From assembly GCA_930367215.1 (NCBI GenBank), contig OV884056.1, positions 41,416,308-41,480,307 of the forward strand: DNA of 64,000 nt, given 5' to 3'. The DNA is from Pollenia angustigena. Lineage: Eukaryota; Arthropoda; Insecta; Diptera; Polleniidae. A program made the position numbers and the translations under genes. Positions 1 through 12,100 of the stretch are shown here, one piece after another; within the stretch, counting starts at the first letter, position 1, and every line of letters starts with the position of its first letter. The notes beneath the pieces are model-generated. The model did no database searches. It saw only the letters and a program-made list of their open reading frames with translations, and was not told where the DNA came from.

Positions 1-789
1 TGTTTTATGCTCGATTTTTTTCTATAATTTTTTTGTAACTAATAGCCTATTTCTGATGTTCTAAAGAATTCTTCAAATTCTTGCGATTAACATCTTTTAT
101 GCGATTTCAAGTCATGTTAAGTGTTAAACCTTTTGCGATTGTCAGAACATGCCCGAAAATTTCAAGCGAAAAAACTGTGCGCTTTTTATTCGTGATATTC
201 GCAACTACAATCGTTTGTTTTGTTCGGTACTAAAAAATAAATAAAAGAACTGTTTTAACATTAATATTAATAATATTTATTTCAAACATTTTGAAAAAAG
301 TATAAAAATTATTTAAAGATTCTATTGTGTTTTTTGTAATTTTTACAAAGTTAATAAATGCTTGAGACAAAAAAATCCTCTTTAAGATGATTATTATTAT
401 ATTTTATGTCTATTGTCTTTTGATATTTGTATGTTGATTAACTTTGTGTTTGGGGATTGTGCAAAACTATAAGGAATGACATCTTAATATGAAAACAAAT
501 GTTGTTTTGTTAAGAATAAGCTACCATAAATTACGCCCCGATATTTACTTAAATTACTAACAAAATAATGATTTCATAAAATAATAAAGAGTAGTAAAAA
601 AAAAACCAATTTGTAAAGATAAGGTGAAACAACTACGTGCAACGTGTTGACGAATAAATGCTTACAATTTTTAAAAGTGCATTTACACGACTTTACTAAC
701 CATTTTAACGGATTGATGGATTGTTAGTTGTGTGTTTATGTATGTAGTATTCTTTTAGAATTGTAGTGTTCTTATAGAATTGATTAAAT
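1..789. other. 3' flank of the transketolase gene
   Basis: AT-rich sequence with no coding signal. Read on the minus strand this is the 3' UTR and downstream flank of transketolase. An AATAAA on the minus strand at 276-281 and a second at 185-190 are candidate polyadenylation signals; the first would give a 3' UTR of about 0.5 kb. Cleavage sites cannot be seen. Confidence 0.5.
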
Positions 790-967
790 TTACAAGTTAA
801 GAATTTCGTTTGCAGCATGTACTACATGACGGGCTGAAATGCCGAAATGATCAATGAGAACAGTAGGAGGTCCAGAGCGTGGTACTGTTGGTACAAACAA
901 ATGTAAGACAACAAAGTCACGCTTGTCAGCCAAAGCCGAGAGGACAGCTTCACCCAAACCACCTTGC
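790..967 (-). CDS. Tkt: Transketolase coding exon 4 (C-terminus)
   Basis: The acceptor is AG at 968-969 after a T-rich tract. The first base completes Arg, then [12 protein letters not shown] follows. The stop codon occupies 790-792. It encodes the last 58 residues of the transketolase C-terminal domain, ending in HAANEILNL. Confidence 0.93.
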
Positions 968-3900
968 CTATCAAAAAAAAAAGTAAAAAGCAATATTAAA
1001 TAAATTCCTAAGAAATATAATTAAAATAAATATGTATACAACTTACCGGTAATGGTCTTCTACAACAACAATACGACCACCACAGGCGCGTCCATTTTCC
1101 GCAATCAAATCAACATCCAAAGGCTTGACAGTAAAGGGATCAATGACACGTGCATGAACACCGGCCTTCTTTAATTCATCAGCAGCATTTAAACATTCAT
1201 ATAAAGTGATGCCAGCACCAATCAACAAAACTTGATCATTGGCCGACTTTTTAACTACTTTACCTTTGCCAACAGCAAAAGGTTCATTGTTCTCGTACAA
1301 TACGGCTGTGTTGGGACGAGAGGTACGAATGAAACAAACACCCTTTTTGTTGGCGGCCAACTCAACAGCACGTTCGCAACTTACAGCATCAGAGGGATAG
1401 AATACAGTACTGCCTGGAATGGTACGGAACATGGCAATATCTTCCAAACCCATTTGTGAGGGACCATCTTCACCAATACTAACGCCACAGTGGGAACCGA
1501 CAAAGTTCACATTGGTTTGTGAAATAGCACCCATACGAATTTGATCGAAGGCGCGTGTGAAAAAAGTGGCAAAAGTAGAAGCAAAAGCAATAGTACGATC
1601 ACGGCAAGCAGCACCAATGGCAACACCAACCAAATTCTGTTCAGCAATGAAACATTCAATATAACGTTCAGGGAAGACCTTCTTCAATTTCTCGGAGAAG
1701 GTAGAGTTTTTGGTGTCACCATCTAAAGCAATAACACGATCATTGTTTTGGGCCAACTTGGCCAAAGCAGTGCCATAAGCCAAACGGGTAGCAACTTCTT
1801 CACCGATCTTGTAGGCTGGTGGTGACGACAATTTAACGTTTGTAATATCAACAGTTGGAGCGGGTTTACTCTTTGTGGGACTCTGAGGGCTTAAAGCAGC
1901 TGGACGAGCTGTTGAATCAATCATCAATCCCTGCAAATGCTTTATAACTTCATTGGCCTTATCGCCCAATGGCTTGCCATGCCAGTTTTCCAAATCCTCA
2001 ATATTGGGGAAGAATTTACCCTTTAAGGTCTTAGCAATAATGGCAGTGGGTTTGTTCTTGGTGTTGGCAGCTTCATGGAAAGCCTTGCATAACTCTTCAA
2101 CATCATGACCATCTACAACCAAAGCGTTAAAGCCGAAGGCTTCCAAACGTTTGCGGTAGACATCCATTTGATGTTGCAAAGAGGTGGGCTCGGATTGACC
2201 CAAACGGTTAACATCGAAGATAACACACAAATTGTCCAATTTGTAGTGGCCAGCAAAGTGTAAAGATTCCCAGATGGAACCTTCAGCGGATTCACCATCA
2301 CCAACCAAAACGTAAGTTCTGTTTATTTTGGAATGAAAGGATAGGGATAATTTTTCGGGAGTGTGCTTGAAATCGAAAACATAAAACGCAAGAATTTTAA
2401 AAGTCGTTATTTAATAAGATTTCTGTAATAAAAAAATGTTATACAAATAATTCTCTATTAAACAGAATTTTACAACAAAAATTATAAAAACTAGATTAAG
2501 TGTATTTAAAATAACTTCTAAATTCTTGCGTTTTACGTTTTCGTTTGCCAGCACACCCCTGTTTAATTCATATAACTACATGAATTGTGTTCAATATGAT
2601 AAAAATTATCATTTTAAATGTATGAATGTATTTTAAATGCATTTGTCCCGTATTCATAAAAGATTATTAAAATTTTCATAGAACATTTTTTTTGTAAACC
2701 TTTATTAAATTTAAAACATTTTTATGAATACAGGCACTATAGTTTATGTTTATTAGTGTATCTATATTTCTTTCAAACTTACCTGTAATCAGCTTTATCG
2801 AAATTCTTGCCAACATAAGCCATACCAGCACCTACAGCAACACCTTGACCTAAAGAGCCAGTACCAACATCAATAAAATTTAAACGAGGTGTTGGATGAC
2901 CTTCCAAATCGGAATCAATTTTACGCAAATTTTGCAAATCCTCAACAGGAAAGAGACCAGCTTCAGCCCAGGCAGCGTATAAAATGGGAGCAGCATGACC
3001 CTTGGACAAAATGAAACGATCGCTTGAAGGATCACGTGGGAATTTTAAATTCAAACGCATAGTATTGAAAAACAATACTGACATGATTTCGGCAATAGAG
3101 GCGCATGATGTAGGATGGCTAAAAGAAAATAGGAAAAGTATTCGTTGATACTTTATCTTAAACTGTAATATTTAGAGATTTCTTCAAAAGTCTTGGTCTT
3201 AAAGTAAAGATTTAATTTTTTTTTACCTGCGCCAAATGAAGTTAATTAAGAAAAATTTTTAAACTTTTGTCTGAAAATATCGTAGGGTTCTGAATTTAAA
3301 GTTACTAGTTTTTACAAAATCAAAAACCAATCCCTTGTAAACGAAGAAATTGTCGAAGACTTCTATTTGACCCAATATTAAAATTTTTTTTCCCGGAGTT
3401 TTTCGATTCCCGGGAAAGCGGGAAATTTTTTTAAATTTTCAGGGATCCTGCTCCGTATAAATAATTCAAAGTAAATTTGTATTAAATTAATAAAAAAAAA
3501 CTTTTATAAAAAAACATAAAGGAACTTGTTTATGTATGTATGTATGTACTTATATATTCTATACAATAAAAATGAAATTTTTCTGTTGCTGATCGCATAA
3601 CTTGAGAACGGCTTGACCGATTTGGACGATTTTTTCTTTAAAATAATCGCCATGGTCCAACTTATGTTTTTATGTTTTTTTTCAGTGCCCCGCCTACTTT
3701 TTTCCATTAACCTAAAATCAGAAAACGTCTTCATCGATTTGACTAATTTTTTTTTTCAAATGTTCGTATTAATCTATTTTAAGTTTTCATCGAAAGAAAA
3801 ATTTACCACGCCTACTTTTACGCCCACTTTTTCTATTTATTTCACCGATTTAAAAGATTTTTTCTTTAAAACGATCGCCATGGTCCAACTTAGGTTTTTA

Positions 3901-6082
3901 CAGAAAGGAAATATTGCACCGCCCACTTTTACGCCCACTTTTTTCGATTTACCTAAAACCAGAAAACGGCTCCATCGATCATTTGTAATCAGCTACCGAG
4001 CGAAGCCGGGGCGGCCAGCTAGTTTTAAATAAATATACTTATTAACATTTCTTAACAGCTTAGGAAATAACATTCAGACACACTAAAAGCGTTTAGGAAG
4101 TTGTCAAAGAGTATATTTCTGATTTTATTTACAAATTACCAGGGAAACCAGAAATATGCTCTAAAAAACACGTTTCATGCGCATTTAATATGCAGTAAAA
4201 ACTTGAAATTATGCGCTGAAAATTGTTAAAAATAGGCCCCAAAAAATTCAAAACTCGTGCTAATTTGAAAACAAAATATTCAACATTTTCATAACAGTTC
4301 CATGTAATAAAAACAATCCTAAAATTATAATCGGGAAAGCCCAAACTCCAATGTATTTACAGACGAATTTTCTAGATTTTACCCTATTTGGAGGCGATGA
4401 ATGAGCAGTCTTCGGCTCACAAAACCAAATATATGTTAAGAGGTTAAAATTCATTTAAGAGTTATTTGTGCCGAATATTATTTAAATATTAACATCCATA
4501 TGAGATTTTTTTCTTAAAGGGATTTTAGGGACGGCCGCTAAATTGATTGTTAATGTTAGCATTTAAAAGAAAGTTAAGGCTATTTATAGATGTTTAATGA
4601 TTCGAAAATAATTTAATTTGCAGTAAAATATTTTTGGGGCGAATTTAATCTAAATACCAACATAATTAAATGGTTTATGGACACAAAGTGACTAATTTGG
4701 AAAAGAGTTTTTATGGGGAATATGTAAAAGAAAGAATTCTTCCTTAGTACAATTAATATAAAGTTACCAAATTTGATCAAATTATCTACAAATTAATTAC
4801 AACTTGTAATTCGCGCACAAGGTTGACATGGACAGACAACCAGCCAGACGGACGGATAAACATCGTTAGATCACTTTAAAAATTGATTCTGAGTTGATCA
4901 GAATACTTAAAGATTGGTCCAAATGTCTATGTATTGAACACATCGCCAAAAACGTATATAATTGCTTTTTCCTTTTTTTTTGCTTATTCATATATACAAT
5001 TTTAAGGTTTAAAATAAAATTTATCTTCACTGACAACCTGCTTCGTCTTACAATTTTCGAGTAAAAATTAAATGTAGATGGCGAAATTGAAGCAACATCT
5101 TGGGTATACAGCAGGGATGTCAGCGCCTTGCACAATTGTGCAAATTAATTCACATGTACGCTTACGCTCTTTTATTTTGCGAGCGTAAAATATAATTGTT
5201 TACTGAGAAACACTCTCATTCAGCGGGAAATATCGCAAATATTGCAAGGCCTGTTTTGAGGCCTCTAAATATATTTATGTATATGAATAAATATACAATA
5301 ACTGTATGTAGGTACATCTTTTTTTTTTTGTTTTATTATCTTTTTTATTTTATTTATTATCTATGTTTTTGTTTTGTTTTATTTCTGTTTTTGACATTGT
5401 ACAATGATTTTAAAACAGGGATTTCCATTTCTTTGCACAATTGTGCAATTGTGGTTATTTTTTAAGATAGAATTTTAAAATTTTATAAAAATATATATGT
5501 AAAGTGAATCCTAATCAACAAAAATTTCAAATTTTCAAAATAATTGTTTTGCATTTAAGCTAACGATATGTGTTTTGTTCGTGAAAAAAATTCGTTGATG
5601 CCTGTAACAGGGTCCCTTTTTCTTTCGTTAAAAAGACGAATTTGTTGGTATTTTGTGATTGTAAAAATATTTTTGTTTCTGTACCAATCGCGTCGGTGGG
5701 TTTTTTTTTTTGAAACTCTTTTCTTAAGTAGGTAAAAATATTTAAAAAACAAGTTAAAAAAGTCTTGTTTTGCTGCAATTTATGTGTAAACCTATACACA
5801 TAAAAGCAAATGTGACAGCACGTAAAATTTTTGGGTAAGAAGATGTGTTTTATTGATGTATTAATGAAACTTTATTGTTTCGCACTATTTTTATTGCTTA
5901 CTTTTTTATGCTACAATTATATGACCGAGTCTAAAGAGTAAACCTTACTACTTTATGGTATTTATTTAACGTAATAGAACGTAATAGAAATATCAAATTT
6001 ACTAACTTTGGAAATAGTAAAACAGGGAAGACCATTTTCCGATGGGGCATTTAGGTATTAAAATAGGTATTAAAATAAAATA

Positions 6083-6113
<31 letters not shown>

Positions 6114-9100
6114 CAGTTTTGGAAAAACTGAAAATCGATTGCAGCGTAATAAAAACGCTTCCCATGAGCCGAAATAGTGTCGTCAAGCGCACATCAATTT
6201 TAGCTGCACATATACAATCTGTGATTAGGGAAAAGTTAAAAAATTGTGAATATTTTTCTTTTTGCCTCGACGAAAGCACCGACATTAATGATCTTCGCCA
6301 ATTGGTCATTTATGTTCGATGCATAGACAGTGAGTACAATGTTTTTGAAACTATGTACTCACTTGAAACGTTTTACGGTAATGTAACAGGTAAGGTATTA
6401 TACGACGTAGTCTTTGAAAACCTGATATCTGTTACACAAGCTTCAAAATTAGCAGGAGTTTGCACGGATGGTGCAAACGTTATGGCCGGGAAGTATGAAG
6501 GTTTCGTAGGACAGCTTAAGCAAAATGGAATTGATGTACATGCTTTCCATTGCATAATTCATCAGTCCATGCTTGCCTCAAAATTTATAAGTGATCATGC
6601 CGCTATTAAGACTGCAGAGCGGATAATCAATAGAATACGGGGGGTCATCATTCATTAACGCACAGAAAATGTTTAAGTTTTCTTAAAAACGTAAACGCCA
6701 ATCACCACGACTTAAAAATGTTTACGGAAGTTCGTTGGCTTAGTCGGGGTGATTGTCTAAACAGGTTATTCGATCTTAGAAAAGAGGTGTTGCGTTTTTG
6801 GGAAACTGAAAATTTAGACGAATGTGAATTAATACAGTTGAATGATTATGAGTTCATTTTAGATCTTGCGTTTCTGGCGGATACAAGCAGTATTTTAAAT
6901 GAGCTAAATTTGGAACTACAAGGAAAGGGAAACAATTTAAGTGACATATATACGATTGTTTTTAATTTTAAAACCAAATTATTTTTATTAACAAATGAAA
7001 TAAATAATGAAGATTTTTCCAACTTTCCTAAAACTTTGCTTATTTATGACAAGGAGAAATATTTGAAAAAATCTGAGTATTTGGCAATTTTTGAAAACCT
7101 TTTTTACAACTTTCAAGATCGTTTTCAAGACTTTGAGGATATAAAACCACTATTTAACATATTCCAAAATCCCTTTAAGTGCGACATTGCGAGTTATGAA
7201 TTCAGCATCCAGTCGGAACTAATCATACTTAGGAGCGAAATTAATCCTCCAGACAGGGAAAATATTATTGAGTTCTGGAAAAATTTAGACGGGGCGCTAT
7301 ATCCTATATTAAAAAAAATTCCTTCAAATGTTTGTCGCTTTTCTCCTCAACATATCTTTGCGAACAAATATTTTCCGATTTGAAATACATTTGCTCAAAA
7401 CAACGCAATAAATTAACATCCGCAAACCTAAAAAATGTTTTGTTGTTACGAAACTGCAATATAAATTTAGAAGATATTATTGGTAAATAAAAGTATTTAT
7501 TATAGGCTAGTAAAATCTTCTCTTTTTATAATGGTGGTAAATACTTACAGAATATTTTTAAACTTAATATTTGCATTAGTATGAGCAAATGAATTTTCAT
7601 TGTTAGAATTCGCAAAGGTATGTTGAGCAAAAAACGAAAAATATTGGAAAGAATTGTATTAGGTTGTAAAAAGACTTCAAATATAGTGAACTGCGCAATT
7701 TTTCCAAAAAATAAGCAGAGTTTCTGAGGTTCCAAATTAAATTTATTTAAGTAATAACTGATTGTGTCTGTCCATAACTCAACATTTTTCGATAATTGTA
7801 TTATTATTTATTGCTTTTAAGTCTTCATAGCAATAAATGTAAGTTAACTTTAAATGGTCTGATGAAAAATGAATGGAAAGCATGAACTATATTTCCTCGC
7901 ATAATGCTGGCCCTGCATCGCCCTTTCATTAAAATGTTTTGTAAGTTTTAATACCTTACCTGATTCCCAACAATTTAATCGAACATAGATGACCCTTAGA
8001 AAAGGTCTTTAATAAGGCCTCGCAATAGGCCTCGCAACCGCATATTTCGCCCGCTGGGCATGTAAGAGAAGAGTAATCTCACCAACACAATCATAATTGA
8101 CATCACTGGTATACAGCATAGTTAACCAAAACTCTCATTAAATGAAATGCGTCTGTATTGGATAACATAACATTGCCCAGCAAACACAAAGCTAAGCATT
8201 GCAAATGTAATGAATTTTATGAATATTGTTTTTAGATGAAAGTACAGATATTAATGATCTTTGTCAACTGGTTGTCTGTGTAAGATGCATTGATGAACAT
8301 TTTAATGTTTTTGAATCAATGTTGACATTGGAAACCTTTCATGGGCATGTAACGGGAAAGCTTTTGATGGAAGTTGTAAGTGATGAACTTTTTGCTATTG
8401 TTGATGTAAACAAAATTGTCGGTGTCTGCACAGACGGGGCAAGTGTAATGGTAGGAAAAAACACAGGTTTGATAGGTAATATAAAAAAAAGTGAAATGGC
8501 AATGCAAAACTTTCACTGCATTATCCATCAAGCGTCGCTTGCATCTAAATTTATTACTCAAGACTCTACTATGAAGACTGCAAAGCGCATTATAAATAAA
8601 ATAAGAGGAGGACACAATGCCCTCACTCATCGAAAATTTGTAAAATTTTTAACATCTAAAAACGCAGCTTTCAAAGATCTTAAAATGTTCACTGAGGTAC
8701 GTTGGCTCAGTCGTGGCGACTGTCATAACCGGCTTTATAATTTAAAAGAGGAAGTCTAAGAGTTTTTAGAAAAAGAAAATATCGATAAGTCGGCAAAAAG
8801 TTTTTTAAAAGATACACAATTCATATCAGATCTAGCTTTTCTAGCTGATACAACTTCTTTGCTTAATAATTTCAAAATATAAATTATAAATTAAGTTTTC
8901 CAAATTGAAGATTTTGTAACAATTTCTTATTAGCATAATATGTTTTAAATTTGAAGAACTTAATTTATTTCTCTGCTTGGAACAAATAAATTTTAAGTCG
9001 GAAAAAATTTGTTCGCAGCAATATGTAGAAGGAAAAAGCGATAACAATTTCAAAGAATTTCTTTTTAACTCTGGAAAATCTAAATCACTTAGATTTTTTA

Positions 9101-12100
9101 TTTTAGATTAGATTAGATTTTTTAAATCATATAGCCGGTTAAGGCACTCGCCACGACTGAGCCAACGTACCTCAGTGAACATTTTAAGATCTTTGAAAGC
9201 TGCGTTTTTAGATGTTAAAAATTTTACAAATTTTCGATGAGTGAGGGCATTGTGTCCTCCTCTTATTTTATTTATAATGCGCTCTGCAGTCTTCATAGTA
9301 GAGTCTTGAGTAATAAATTTAGATGCAAGCGCCGCTTGATGGATAATGCAGGGAAAGTTTTGCATTGCCATTTCACTTTTCTTTATATTACCTATCAAAC
9401 CTGTGTTTTTTCCTACCATTACACTTGCCCCGTCTGTGCAGACACCGACAATTTTGTTTACATCAACAATAGCAAAAAGTTTATCACTTACAACTTCCAT
9501 CAAAAGCTTTCCCGTTACATGCCCATGAAAGGTTTCCAATGTCAACATTGATTCAAAAACATTAAAATGTTCATCAATGCATCTTCCACAGACATCCAGT
9601 TGACAAAGATCATTAATATCTGTACTTTCATCTAAACAAAACAAAAGAAATTTACAATTTATTAATTTTTCTTCAATAGAAGACTCCACCGAATTTCCTA
9701 TTTGGGCAATACGCCTAGCCACAGTTTGGGGTGACAAGGGAATTGACTTTATGAAATCTGTTTTATAATTTAACGTTTGAAAAGTTTTTTGTAAAATATT
9801 TTTTACTAGCATGTTACCAAAAGCATTTTTAATGACAAAACAAAAATTTTTGTCTTCCATCATACTATTTTGTTTGCTGGTTTATATTGAAATAAAATCA
9901 AAGCTGAAAAAAAAAACCGTAAGCATCCGCACATGTGAACTCATCAACACTCAATTAACAAGTGAAATCAAACTGAAATAAAAGAGAACAAGCTTGAGTG
10001 AGTTGTTTTTATTGTTTTTGTAGCACTATTGTGCACAGAAAATTAAGATTTGGATAACACTGGTATACAGACAGATAATTAAAACAAAAAAGCCAAAATA
10101 TCGCTCTTGTAACCATTTAAAAAAAAATTAAAAATTTAACATGTACCAAAATATGACTCAAAATCGCTAATAACTTACAAAATTCTGCAAAAAGGGTCTT
10201 TTAACTAAATTATGCAAAAGAATGCTCCAAATTGTAAAATATGCAAAAATATGCACTAACAAATCGATGCCAAAATTCCTGAAAAGCTCTAAAACGAATA
10301 AATATACTGTTTCTGCCTTCATTGGTCGTACAAGGAAAAACATGCAATTGCATATTATTGGTTTTCCTGCTAATTACAATTTTTCTGAAAAATTTCGTTC
10401 ACTTTTTTACCGTGATTGGACAAATAGTTTAAAGTGCAATAGTTTAAAGTTGTTACATGCTTCTAATTCACAATCAGAAGCAATTTTTTCTTTTTTATAA
10501 ACTACGTCTATATCAGTCAAATGTATGTCAAGGTTGATGCAAAAAAATAGCAAACCTTTTCATTTCATTAGGTCCACCTGTAATTTTTATCACTTCCCGG
10601 GTATATAAGCCGTCACAAAATGAAAAAAATTTTGGTTTATCACCTTATAAACATATCGCTCCTTTATTGCAACATAGTCATATCTCAAAACATCAAAAGA
10701 TTTAAGCTAATTGAGCAAAGTGCTCCTTCATACCTTCTCCTATCAAAAAAAAAACAGTATTGTATCTCAAATTGAACCGAAGTTATAGCAAAATATATCG
10801 TTAACTAAAAATCACAAGATTTCAAACCACTTGTGATTTTAAAATCACAATTTTGATATATGTAAGGGAGTTTTTGAAACCACAAAAGTTTTAGCTTTGT
10901 TTAAAATGGTGGAAAAAATAAGCAAGTAATTTTAAATCGGTCTCCACTTAGCTGACCGGTTTAAAATCACAATTATGAAAAAAGTTTTTTGTCCAGAACA
11001 CCTTTCTTGTGATTTCAAATCACTTTCATAAAAAGTGATTTTCAAAACATGCCCGTATGACCATATCTGTGACATTTTGACAAAACATCTTAAGTCAAAT
11101 TTAATAAGTTGAAAAAACTGTGTTTGTTCGTACGAATTTTTATTCAAAAAACATTTTTGTTAACGTTTTTAAAATTTTGTAATATTAACGAAATTTTTAT
11201 TTAATTTTGGTTTATTTTATTTTTTAATAAAAATTATTTTTTCACCGAGTTTTTATTAAAAACATTTTTGCTATCTTATCTCGACTTAAGATGTTTTGTC
11301 AAAATGCCACAGATATTTACATTATGCAGTTAACGCCGCAACTTTGCGCAACTTTCGCATGCAACTTTTTTGTTTGTTGGCAAGAGGTGTAAGGAAGAGA
11401 ACGGGGTTAAACAAGTTGAAAAAATGCTTGAAAAAAATGTAAATGTAAATGTGAAAAGAGTTCGTAGCAACTACTTTAACCCGGCGTCATGCAGGTTGGG
11501 TCATTGTGACCCATATGCTCTTAAATTGCTGTCTAACTTTTTTCAAAGTTTTGCGACGTTGTTAAATTTTTTAGTAGCTGGAGTGTATCGTTTTAGCATG
11601 TTGTTAATTATTTCGTATCAATTGATGGTTGAACGTGAGCAGAGATAGTTGACCGTTAACTAAGAAAAGGTAAATATGACCCAACCTGGACGTCGATGTA
11701 CTGAGATTTCACCAATTAAAAAAAAATCAATTTAGTGTATTAAGCTCTAGTTTAAGTTTTTTTTGCTTAACTTAACAAACGATATGCTATAATTAACACC
11801 CATGTGATGAATTTAGCAATTATTTTTTGTTTTTTTAGATTTCAAGTTTATGGCATTAGACTGATTGAAGTTCCTTCTTATTTTTTTAAGTTCATTTATC
11901 GTTTTTTTTTTTAATTAATAAATTAAAATACTGAAAACAGTTTAAATATGTTTTTTTTTTGCATATAACAAATAGCTTAAAGTCATGTATATATGGCTTA
12001 CAGATACGCTTATCATATTTTGAAAATTATGCAAAATACAATGTTAAAAAAACTAGGGTCATATTTACCCACCTGACAGTCGGTGTTTCTTTTATCACGT

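Larger units (their letters stand above)
8117..10062. mobile_element. hAT-superfamily transposon, element 2 (rearranged, hairpin)
   Basis: The left end CATAGTTAACC (8117) and right end GGATAACACTG (10062) are inverted with 8 of 11 matches, and GTATACAG lies immediately outside both. Inside are two transposase fragments of one hAT family in opposite orientations (plus 8233-8870, minus 8841-9863). They form a long inverted repeat with a spacer of about 0.37 kb. Neither fragment is complete. The transposase differs clearly from that of element 1, so this is a different subfamily. Confidence 0.8.
5104..10070. repeat. Three identical 8-bp target copies (GTATACAG) bounding two hAT elements
   Basis: GTATACAG occurs at 5104-5111, 8109-8116 and 10063-10070, exactly at the outer ends and at the junction of two adjacent hAT elements. 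One copy would be the original site and each insertion adds one, so three copies imply two separate insertions, the second into one of the duplicated targets. Confidence 0.9.

Noticed and set aside
1232..1726. Plus-strand open frames opposite transketolase
   Set aside because: Antisense shadows of a conserved coding exon.
2113..2304. Second minus-strand open frame overlapping transketolase exon 3
   Set aside because: It is another reading frame of a clear transketolase exon; its peptide has no family resemblance.
3613..4032. 139-codon plus-strand open frame
   Set aside because: Lies in an internally duplicated Helitron-like repeat; the peptide repeats with the DNA and is low complexity.
10222..10500. 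92-codon open frame in transketolase intron 1
   Set aside because: No similarity recognised; repeated AAATATGCAAAA-type sequence upstream suggests old repeat.
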